A stretch of DNA of 7,720 bases, from NCBI GenBank assembly GCA_937915485.1, contig CALGII010000319.1, positions 1 through 7,720 of the forward strand, in the 5' to 3' direction. Position numbers and translations under genes: made by a program. Below are positions 1 through 5,751 of the stretch, piece by piece; position 1 is the stretch's first letter, and the number at the start of each line of letters is the position of its first letter. Source of the DNA: an uncultured Ignavibacteriota bacterium. GTDB lineage: Bacteria > Bacteroidota > Ignavibacteria > Tepidaquicellales > Tepidaquicellaceae. The notes under the pieces were generated by a model. It made no database searches. It had not been told where the DNA came from and saw only the letters and a program-made list of their open reading frames with translations.

Positions 1-24
1 TTACACAAAGCAAAAAATTTATTA

Positions 25-53
25 TTGCATTATAGCGGAATATTTTATATGAT
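25..53 (+). promoter_or_regulatory. Possible sigma-70-like promoter for the 75-683 gene
   Basis: TTGCAT at 25-30 and TATGAT at 48-53 are separated by exactly 17 bases and sit in an AT-rich leader. TATGAT matches five of six positions of the TATAAT -10 box, but TTGCAT matches only the TTG of the -35 box. Transcription would start near 60, leaving only about 15 bases before the ATG. Bacteroidota house-keeping promoters often use a different consensus (TAnnTTTG), so this is a weak call based on pattern alone. Confidence 0.22.
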
Positions 54-64
54 GAACAAATTTT

Positions 65-70
65 GGGAGA
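65..70 (+). promoter_or_regulatory. Ribosome binding site that fixes the start at 75
   Basis: GGGAGA at 65-70 lies four bases before the ATG at 75. An alternative in-frame TTG at 63 would start before and overlap this site, so the TTG is unlikely to be the real start. Starting at 75 also gives a clean signal peptide beginning MREFLIAALF. Confidence 0.6.
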
Positions 71-74
71 ACAA

Positions 75-683
75 ATGAGAGAATTCCTAATCGCAGCGCT
101 TTTCCTCGCGCTTGTAATTCCAGCCGCCGCGCAGGTTAACCCGTATTCGCCTCCTTCGCTTTTTAAAAACAAACCGCCGGCGGATGAAAGAATCATATCC
201 CGGAAAAATACATCCGAGTCGGGGCTGATGTACGCGCTTATTGTCGCCTGGCCGCTGAACCCGATGCTTATCGTTGAGGATAAAAAGGCGCATTTCGCGC
301 TTACGAAAGAATTATCGTTCGGATTCCCCGTGTTTTACGCGGGCAGAACGCCCGTGCTGACGACTCTGGGCGCCGAATACTCGTACGTTTTCAGGCAGGA
401 AAGAACCAGCCACATACGCGCTTACGCGGATTTGCTTGTTCCAATCCAGTCGGGAGATTTCTTCGCTTTTCTCGCTGGAGCGGGAGCGGGATATTTTACC
501 GATACGAAAAAAAGCGGAATATTCCCTCAGGCGTCAATCAGCCTTATGGTACCGCTTACGGAAAGCGCCGCTCTGAAAATTTACATTAAAGGCAGAAACA
601 CATTCATGTTTAAGAAAGAAGAATCGAACATATTCGACGTTTCAATCGGCGCCGCGACAACTTTATATCTGTTCGGATGGTAA
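75..683 (+). CDS. Secreted, probable small outer-membrane beta-barrel protein of unknown function
   Basis: The protein is 202 residues long. Residues 1-20 form a Sec signal peptide: a hydrophobic core (LIAALFLALVIP) and a signal peptidase I site after AAA, leaving Gln20 as the first mature residue. There is no lipobox cysteine. A short Pro-rich segment follows (about 21-37). From about residue 50 to the end the sequence is made of amphipathic beta-strand-like stretches broken by short polar turns (for example 80-89, 97-106, 113-124, 130-141, 150-160, 166-179 and 186-202), with a Gly/Ala-rich strand at 134-139. It ends in a strand finishing Phe-Gly-Trp; a terminal aromatic residue is common in outer-membrane barrels. 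This suggests a small barrel of about eight strands, inferred from pattern only. I do not recognise a named family. It starts at ATG 75 rather than the in-frame TTG at 63 because of the ribosome binding site. No same-strand partner is visible. Confidence 0.8.
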   Translation: MREFLIAALFLALVIPAAAQVNPYSPPSLFKNKPPADERIISRKNTSESGLMYALIVAWPLNPMLIVEDKKAHFALTKELSFGFPVFYAGRTPVLTTLGAEYSYVFRQERTSHIRAYADLLVPIQSGDFFAFLAGAGAGYFTDTKKSGIFPQASISLMVPLTESAALKIYIKGRNTFMFKKEESNIFDVSIGAATTLYLFGW

Positions 684-880
684 TGCAAACCCCCCGCCGC
701 GCCGGATATTCAATTTCATCGGTTTGAAAAATTTTTCTCCCAGGAAAGGGTAAAATAAATTATCCACAGCATAGGATTTTCGTTTTAATGATTTTGAAAA
801 AAATTTCTCTTCTAGAAGAAAAGCAAATCGAAATTTATCTTCATCTCCGAAAATCAAGAACAAATTATCTCTTCGAATTA

Positions 881-946
881 GCCCACGGCTTAAGCCGTGG
901 GATTTGAATCAAGGTTGCGAAAAACCGTTTCAACGGTTTATTTTTA
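881..946. repeat. REP-like element: two adjacent palindromes
   Basis: The first palindrome, 882-901, is a perfect 20-base inverted repeat with no loop (CCCACGGCTT followed by its exact complement). Twenty bases later, 922-929 (AAACCGTT) pairs with 932-939 (AACGGTTT), followed by a short T-rich run (939-946). Palindromes of exactly this kind, a GC-rich one reading 'cccacggcttaagcc' and an AACCGTT/AACGGTT one, recur in Bacteroidota and related genomes and are associated with REP-associated tyrosine transposases (RAYT, the Y1/IS200-like family); this is from general knowledge. No transposase is present here, so this would be a non-autonomous copy. The second hairpin with its T run could also terminate plus-strand transcription from the 75-683 gene. 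Confidence 0.6.
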
Positions 947-1043
947 TGCCTACCCCGTGCCCGCCAATTGTTACCTCCTGACGAAACTCATTCTTCACCC
1001 ATAAAATCCATCGATTCGGAGCCGAGTTTTTCAAGCCGGCTCT

Positions 1044-1151
1044 GCGGAAGCGCATTTAGGCGGGATCATCGCGATTGAATTTGACAATTAGGAAATGGAA
1101 AGCGTGAAGATTTACTCGAAGCGCAGCGGCGAAACCGAATGGAATAATTAG
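1044..1151 (+). pseudogene. Possible remnant of a decayed protein gene
   Basis: One plus-strand frame reads GGIIAIEFDN, then a TAG stop at 1089-1091, then MESVKIYSKRSGETEW, and stops again at 1149-1151. The piece after the first stop could in theory start at ATG 1095, but 18 residues without a ribosome binding site is not a credible gene. Read through the stop, the string resembles the fibronectin-III-like segment of uncharacterised proteins common in Bacteroidota and related bacteria, where a hydrophobic strand (I-x-F) is followed by 'V-x-I-Y-x-R' and then an aromatic. That resemblance is recalled, not searched. No start and no continuation were found, so if real it is a short dead fragment. 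Confidence 0.3.
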
Positions 1152-1163
1152 GAATAAAAAAAA

Positions 1164-1188
1164 CAGGGAGAGGATTTCCCTCTCCCTG
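1164..1188 (-). terminator. Rho-independent terminator of the 1297-2724 gene
   Basis: CAGGGAGAGG (1164-1173) pairs perfectly over ten bases with 1179-1188 across a five-base loop. On the plus strand the hairpin is preceded by an A-rich run (1153-1163). Read on the minus strand, the hairpin is therefore followed by eight consecutive T, the classic intrinsic terminator layout. It lies about 110 bases beyond the stop codon of the minus-strand gene. There is no matching T run on the plus side, so it works in one direction. Confidence 0.88.
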
Positions 1189-1296
1189 AAAATAAATATA
1201 AAATTACGTTATAATTGTTTTTTTTGAGGCCCCTATCGAATATGTTTTCGTGTAAACTTACACCCTATAGATTAATAATTTATGATTCTTAATTTT

Positions 1297-2724
1297 CTAT
1301 TTTAATAGAACTAATTTCTTAGTCAAAATCTGATTTTGTGTTTCAAGTTTATAGAAATAAACACCGGAAGAAAGATAATCTGCTTTAAAAATTGTTTCAT
1401 ATTCTCCAACATCAAAGTATTGATTGAGTAACTCTTTTATTAGTTTACCGGAGGTGTTATAAATTTTTAACGAATAAATGCCCTTTTTGCGAATTCCAAA
1501 AATAATTTTTGTGCTATTATTAAACGGATTGGGATAATTTTGTTTTAGGAATAGGTTATCCGGTATCGCGCTTGAAATATTCCTTACGGAAACAGGCGGC
1601 GCGTATAGTGTTGTATCTGTCCTGACGACAAATGGATATTCCTTATACTTATTAATGTGATTTGAAGTGCCGACAAACATAATCGTGTTTGAATCGGGTG
1701 TAGCTATGTAATTCAGATAAGTAAAACTTGTTCCCGAATACTCCATCCTTTCTTTTATGTTTCCTTTATCATCAATAATTAATGCAGAAGATAAAGTTGA
1801 GTCCATATTATCTTTAATTCTTAAAAAAGTTAATATTGTACTTTTGTTGTCGAAAGTGCTTTTAAAATCTAAAAGATAATTGCTTGTATTGAAGAATGAA
1901 TGTTTTACCGTGTCTTGAACATTTCCGTCCGAATCTGTGTATAATAACGCTAAAAAATGTCGATTGTAGGATTCTTCCCATTCATAACCACCGGCAACAT
2001 ATGAATTATTTATCCTTGCAACTCTAAAATTATGTATACCGCCATCGACTTCATTTATGGAGTATCTTTTCTCCCAGATTTTATTTCCCGAAGTATCGAT
2101 TTTCGTAAGAATCCCATAATCAGGCGAACCTACATAGTCATACGTTATACCACCAAGGATATAACCGCCATCTACAGCCTCTACTATACTTTGGTAATCT
2201 AATTTAAATGTAAAAGGATAATGTTTTTGCCAAATAAACCTTCCTACATTATCTAATTTAATAACTTGTGCACCACCTCCCATTATATAGAAACCATCTT
2301 TCGTTTTAATTATATAATTACAGTTAGTATTGTTTAGACCCTGTAAATACAAGGAGTCCCAAACAGTGTTGCCAAGGTAATCTATTTTTACCGATATTGG
2401 ACGGCCGGTTCCACCGGTGACAACCGCGCCCCCATCGCCTGAGGACGCACAGGTTTTTGCGCTTCGATTGACTATGATTTTTGAGAATAAAGAGTCACCG
2501 AATCCATTTAACTTATAAAATAAATACTTGTAATTCATTTCGTCATAAATGAAAAGAAAATAATTGTCTGCATTACTTTTGCACAGACATAAGGCTCTAT
2601 AATCGTATCCTCCGGAAGGTCCGGGATATGTTCTTTGCCATTTTATAGTTTGGGAAGAAGAATAACTTGTGATTAAAATAAAAAAAAGAATTAATGAATA
2701 TCTTGTAGCATAATTAGCATTCAT
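1297..2724 (-). CDS. T9SS type A sorting domain protein with propeller-like repeats (secreted)
   Basis: The protein is 475 residues long. Residues 1-25 are a signal peptide (hydrophobic core LILFFILIT, likely cleavage after SSS before Gln25). Residues 26-375 carry loosely repeated units of the kind 'DGGYILGG ... TKIDTSGNKIWEKRYS' (clearest at about 104-125, 141-170, 184-221 and 245-270). A glycine-rich pair of strands is followed by Lys-x-Asp-x-x-Gly-x-x-x-Trp, the pattern of secreted beta-propeller repeats. Residues 390-475 are the T9SS C-terminal sorting domain, with NYPNPFN at 396-402, GEYET at 440-444, LSSGVYFYKL at 451-460 and a basic/hydrophobic tail (KKLVLLK). The central part has no catalytic motif I recognise, so a surface or extracellular structural or binding role is an inference. 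It is a single-gene transcript with its own terminator (1164-1188). No strong ribosome binding site precedes the ATG, which is the first Met of the signal peptide. Its base composition is clearly more AT-rich than that of its neighbours. Confidence 0.88.
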   Translation of the reverse strand: MNANYATRYSLILFFILITSYSSSQTIKWQRTYPGPSGGYDYRALCLCKSNADNYFLFIYDEMNYKYLFYKLNGFGDSLFSKIIVNRSAKTCASSGDGGAVVTGGTGRPISVKIDYLGNTVWDSLYLQGLNNTNCNYIIKTKDGFYIMGGGAQVIKLDNVGRFIWQKHYPFTFKLDYQSIVEAVDGGYILGGITYDYVGSPDYGILTKIDTSGNKIWEKRYSINEVDGGIHNFRVARINNSYVAGGYEWEESYNRHFLALLYTDSDGNVQDTVKHSFFNTSNYLLDFKSTFDNKSTILTFLRIKDNMDSTLSSALIIDDKGNIKERMEYSGTSFTYLNYIATPDSNTIMFVGTSNHINKYKEYPFVVRTDTTLYAPPVSVRNISSAIPDNLFLKQNYPNPFNNSTKIIFGIRKKGIYSLKIYNTSGKLIKELLNQYFDVGEYETIFKADYLSSGVYFYKLETQNQILTKKLVLLK

Positions 2725-2803
2725 GGATTCTGTGTTTTGCTCTAATATAATTAAAATTAACGTCTCTTAATACACTCTGAATAATGTCTTTAATTACATA
2801 TAA

Positions 2804-2956
2804 AAGGGATTCAAAATAAGTGACGCCCCCCTGTTAAATTTATTTTTAAAGAAAGACGGTTCTGAATACATTACCGAGAATAAAAAATACCCCGTTTGTT
2901 CTTTGTGTCTCACAGACGGAAATCTTGAGAAAGAAATCGAAAACGGAAACCTTTAA
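2804..2956 (+). pseudogene. Possible 3' remnant of an unknown gene
   Basis: A plus-strand frame is open for 50 codons, from just after a TAA at 2801-2803 to a TAA at 2954-2956. It reads as normal-looking soluble protein (SDAPLLNLFLKKDG, then KKYPVCSLCLTDGNLEKEIE), with a Cys-x-x-Cys pair and a charged helical end. No ATG, GTG or TTG start lies at a sensible place and there is no ribosome binding site, so it looks like the tail of a gene whose 5' part is gone. I do not recognise the family. Random open frames of this length do occur, so confidence is low. Confidence 0.3.
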
Positions 2957-3124
2957 TATACCGAACCCTTTCTATTATACAATAATTTGCTTGTATTATT
3001 CGAATTATAAGTATAAATTTAATTCGTTAAGGATTTGAGAAATAAAAGTATTTTTCCCCGATTATCAAGGTTTATAGTCTGCCGGGCGGGAATTGTATTA
3101 TATACGGCTACGCCCTAAAAAATC

Positions 3125-3167
3125 CTGTTCGTTGGAATCGGACAGTTGGATTTTCCAAAGGAAAATC
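3125..3167 (+). promoter_or_regulatory. Two consecutive hairpins in the leader of the 838-residue gene
   Basis: CTGTTCG (3125-3131) pairs with CGGACAG (3139-3145), seven pairs including one G-U, with a seven-base loop. Then GATTTTCC (3149-3156) pairs perfectly with GGAAAATC (3160-3167) around an AAA loop. The second hairpin ends 11 bases before the ribosome binding site. No T run follows, so neither is a terminator. They could stabilise the mRNA or modulate translation; no known riboswitch class is recognised. Confidence 0.35.
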
Positions 3168-3178
3168 TAATATTAATC

Positions 3179-3184
3179 AGGAGA
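3179..3184 (+). promoter_or_regulatory. Ribosome binding site of the 838-residue gene
   Basis: AGGAGA at 3179-3184 is followed by an 11-base spacer and the ATG at 3196. It is the strongest Shine-Dalgarno match among the genes here, though the spacing is slightly long. It supports ATG 3196 as the start, as does the signal peptide that begins there. Confidence 0.6.
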
Positions 3185-3195
3185 CAACAAATTCT

Positions 3196-5712
3196 ATGAA
3201 GAAGATTATTTTAACTCTCGCTCTGCAGATTCTCATCTCTGCATTTGCCGCCGCTCAGTACGGGTACCGCTGGACAAATCTTTCAACAGGTACGTCAAAC
3301 AACATTTACGGAGTCTTGATATCCAACTCACAGATAAATAATTTCGCGGGATTCCTTTGCGGCGGAAACGGTACGTTCCTCGTTTCAACGGATGGCTATA
3401 ACAACTGGACGCAACGAAATGTCGGAATGAACGTTAACCTTTACTCGATGACTTTCGCCAACCCGAACCAGAACGCGATAGCGTGCTGCGGCGATAACGG
3501 CGTTGTTTTTTACACGTCAAACGCGGGAGTAAACTGGCTGCAGATTAGCACGGGCACTTCTGCGCGCCTTAACGGCATTAAGGCGGTCGGTTCGGCTCTC
3601 TTTGCCGTCGGTGACGGCGGAGTATTTTTAAAGTCAAACTGGTCGGGAGGAGCATACACGCCGTTTACTCAGATTTCATCCGGCACGACGCATAATCTGA
3701 AATCGCTTTTTGCAAGCGTTAACATCGCAGCAGCGTGCGGAAACGGCGGCACGATTCTTAAGTCAACAAACACGGGCGCGAACTGGAACGTCATTAATTT
3801 TCCCGGCGCGGATAACCTGAATTCGGTTTATACGACAATGTCCGATATTATAGTATGCGGCGATAACGGGAAAATATTTTCTTCTACCAATAGCGGTCTT
3901 ACGTGGAGCAATAACTCTACGGGTGTTTCCGGAAACCTTTACAGTGTCCTGAACGGCAGTTATGTATTCGGCGCGGCAGGGACAATGTTGTTCAACAAGT
4001 ATAATTGTGGCGAACAATACAACTGGTCGCGCATCCCCTTAACAACCACGGTTGATTTGTATTCGTCGGGTTACGTTTACAACACCGCCGATTTTATGAT
4101 GGCGGCGGGTTACGGCGGAACATTGCTCAAACGCGAAATAGACACTTTCGCGGTGAGTCCGAAAATCAACGCGAACAACATACGAACTTACATTTCACAC
4201 AAAGGAGTATTCGACCAGTATTTAATGACGCAAAACACGCCTGGCTTCGAGTGGCCGAAAGGTTCGGGGAAATGCGTTGTATTCACAACAGGACTTTCGG
4301 CCTCGTGTTTAATCAACGGACAATTAGCGCAGACAATGTGCTCTTACAAGGGTGAGTATTTCCCCGGAGCCGTGAGAAATGGACAGCATAACGACAGCAG
4401 CATATTCAAACCGTACAAGGTTTCCCGCTCGGACAATCCGTCGTCGCCCGACTGGCAAAATTGGGGATGCATGGTTCCTTACGGCGCGCCTTACGTGGAT
4501 GTAAACAGCAACGGAATTTACGAGCCCGCGATTGATACGCCCGGAGTAAAGAACGCCTCTCAGACTTTGTTTATATGCCTGACGGATATAAATCCCTGTT
4601 CTCACACGTCCGGAGAAGGTTTCGGCGGCGGCATTATATTACCAATTATGGGCATCGAACTGCATATGACCAAGTGGGAATATAATTATCAGGCTTTAAA
4701 CGATGTAGTTTTCACGAAGTTTGAAGTCGTGAACAAGGGCGTCAATTCGTGGACGGGAACGAGGTTCGCGTTTGTTTCCGACCCCGATGTCGGAGACCCG
4801 GGCGACGACAACGTTGGATGCGACACGGTAAGAAATATGGGTTACGCCTACAACAGGGATAACGACGACCCGCAATACGGCGCGGCTCCGCCTGCCGTGG
4901 GGTATGATGTTTTGAAAGGACCCGTGAACAAGAGGGTTCTCCCGAACGAGACATACAACATGTCATCATTCACGCGATTCGTGAGCTGCAATGCCGACCC
5001 GTACAACGAATGTTTTCCAAACGGCGGAAATGAGGCTTATACAATAATGAAAGGATTTAAACTCGACGGCGCGAACTGGCTCGACCCGACACAGCCGACG
5101 GGCTGGGGTAGTTTCAAAAGAACTAAAAAGATTTATTACGGCGACCCGGAAACGAATCAGGGATGGACAGCGGCGAAGAGTTATATTGTCAACTACGGAA
5201 ATGATTCTGTCGGCTATTTAGCCTCTTTCGAAATAACAAGGGATAAAGTATTTTCGCAGGGAATGGGCGCCGATACTTACAACATTTACAGCGGCGACAC
5301 GGCAACAATCTGGTTAGCCCAACTGGTCGCGAGGGGAAGTTCGAACCTGAACTCCGTGACGAAACTTAAAGAACTTTCCGACGTCGTTCAGGGTTTCTTC
5401 GATAATAATTTTACCATAGGTGTAAACAGAATTTCGTCCGAAGTTCCTTTGCAATTTTTGCTGAAACAAAATTATCCCAATCCGTTCAACCCCGTGACGA
5501 AAATAAAGTTCGACGTTGCGAAGACGACAAGAACAAAAATATCCGTTTACGACGTAACGGGGAGAGAACTAAAAGTTCTTGTAAATGATTTGCTTCAGCC
5601 GGGCACTTACGAGACAACGTGGGATGCTTCGGGTCTCTCGAGCGGCGTGTATTTTTACAGACTGACCGCGGATGATTTCAAGGAAACGAAAAAGATGGCT
5701 TTAATAAAATAA
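3196..5712 (+). CDS. Large T9SS cargo protein: YCF48/BNR-like seven-blade propeller, unknown central domain, type A sorting domain
   Basis: The protein is 838 residues long. Residues 1-20 are a signal peptide cleaved after AAA before Gln21. Residues 26-315 hold seven repeats of about 40 residues (about 26-71, 72-114, 115-157, 158-197, 198-237, 238-277 and 278-315). Most follow 'sTG-x-x-x-N-L-x-S-V ... GDNGxIxxSTNxGxxW', the signature of YCF48/BNR-type propellers; seven copies would close a complete ring. Residues about 320-740 form a large domain I cannot name. It has a calcium-loop-like DVNSNG at 435-440 followed by Glu443, a strongly acidic stretch at 529-558, and nine cysteines (360, 371, 382, 425, 461, 468, 542, 598, 606). 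Residues 753-838 are the T9SS sorting domain: KQNYPNPFNP at 757-766, GTYET at 803-807, LSSGVYFYRL at 814-823 and a KKMALIK tail. It is probably exported and surface-attached or released. No enzyme active site was recognised. The next gene follows after 39 bases with no terminator between, so the two are likely co-transcribed. Confidence 0.93.
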   Translation: MKKIILTLALQILISAFAAAQYGYRWTNLSTGTSNNIYGVLISNSQINNFAGFLCGGNGTFLVSTDGYNNWTQRNVGMNVNLYSMTFANPNQNAIACCGDNGVVFYTSNAGVNWLQISTGTSARLNGIKAVGSALFAVGDGGVFLKSNWSGGAYTPFTQISSGTTHNLKSLFASVNIAAACGNGGTILKSTNTGANWNVINFPGADNLNSVYTTMSDIIVCGDNGKIFSSTNSGLTWSNNSTGVSGNLYSVLNGSYVFGAAGTMLFNKYNCGEQYNWSRIPLTTTVDLYSSGYVYNTADFMMAAGYGGTLLKREIDTFAVSPKINANNIRTYISHKGVFDQYLMTQNTPGFEWPKGSGKCVVFTTGLSASCLINGQLAQTMCSYKGEYFPGAVRNGQHNDSSIFKPYKVSRSDNPSSPDWQNWGCMVPYGAPYVDVNSNGIYEPAIDTPGVKNASQTLFICLTDINPCSHTSGEGFGGGIILPIMGIELHMTKWEYNYQALNDVVFTKFEVVNKGVNSWTGTRFAFVSDPDVGDPGDDNVGCDTVRNMGYAYNRDNDDPQYGAAPPAVGYDVLKGPVNKRVLPNETYNMSSFTRFVSCNADPYNECFPNGGNEAYTIMKGFKLDGANWLDPTQPTGWGSFKRTKKIYYGDPETNQGWTAAKSYIVNYGNDSVGYLASFEITRDKVFSQGMGADTYNIYSGDTATIWLAQLVARGSSNLNSVTKLKELSDVVQGFFDNNFTIGVNRISSEVPLQFLLKQNYPNPFNPVTKIKFDVAKTTRTKISVYDVTGRELKVLVNDLLQPGTYETTWDASGLSSGVYFYRLTADDFKETKKMALIK

Positions 5713-5751
5713 AAGTTTTTTCGGGCAACACAAAAATTTTATTTAAGAAAT

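Larger units (their letters stand above)
684..1296. other. Gene-free stretch between the barrel gene and the AT-rich T9SS cargo gene
   Basis: No intact gene is supported over these 613 bases. It holds a pair of REP-like palindromes (882-901 and 922-939), a possible pseudogene fragment (1044-1151) and the terminator of the minus-strand gene (1164-1188). The part from 684 to 880 is AT-rich and contains an isolated exact DnaA-box 9-mer (760-768) and a 12-base perfect palindrome (808-819), neither with supporting context. A 66-codon minus-strand reading frame from a TTG near 863 crosses it but has no protein-like features. Confidence 0.6.
2725..3195. other. Gene-free stretch between divergent T9SS cargo genes
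   Basis: These 471 bases separate two genes that are transcribed away from each other, so both promoters should lie here, but I cannot identify either with confidence. It contains a possible 3' gene relic (2804-2956), an AT-rich part (about 2957-3060) that is the likeliest promoter zone for the plus-strand gene, and two hairpins plus a ribosome binding site directly before 3196. The frame leading into the 3196 gene is open back to 3046, but it offers no start codon and no signal peptide, so it is treated as leader. Confidence 0.55.

Noticed and set aside
760..768. Exact DnaA-box 9-mer TTATCCACA, considered as part of a replication origin
   Set aside because: Only one copy was noticed, with no cluster, no AT-rich unwinding element pattern and no dnaA, dnaN or other origin gene nearby. 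One chance hit in a window of this size is not surprising.
808..819. 12-base perfect palindrome TCTTCTAGAAGA, considered as an operator
   Set aside because: It is isolated, about 125 bases after the end of one gene and not near any visible promoter. Short palindromes of this length are expected by chance.
663..863. Minus-strand reading frame of 66 codons across the gap after the barrel gene
   Set aside because: It starts at a TTG, overlaps the end of the 75-683 gene, is rich in Lys and Phe as expected of AT-rich non-coding DNA, and shows no domain or signal peptide.
3046..3195. Open frame running into the 838-residue gene, considered as an N-terminal extension
   Set aside because: It has no usable start codon, and a clear signal peptide and ribosome binding site support ATG 3196. 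An extension would bury the signal peptide.
3763..4969. Minus-strand reading frames of 75-93 codons inside the 838-residue gene
   Set aside because: They are shadows of the plus-strand gene, rich in Arg and Cys as expected from its antisense, with no protein-like features.
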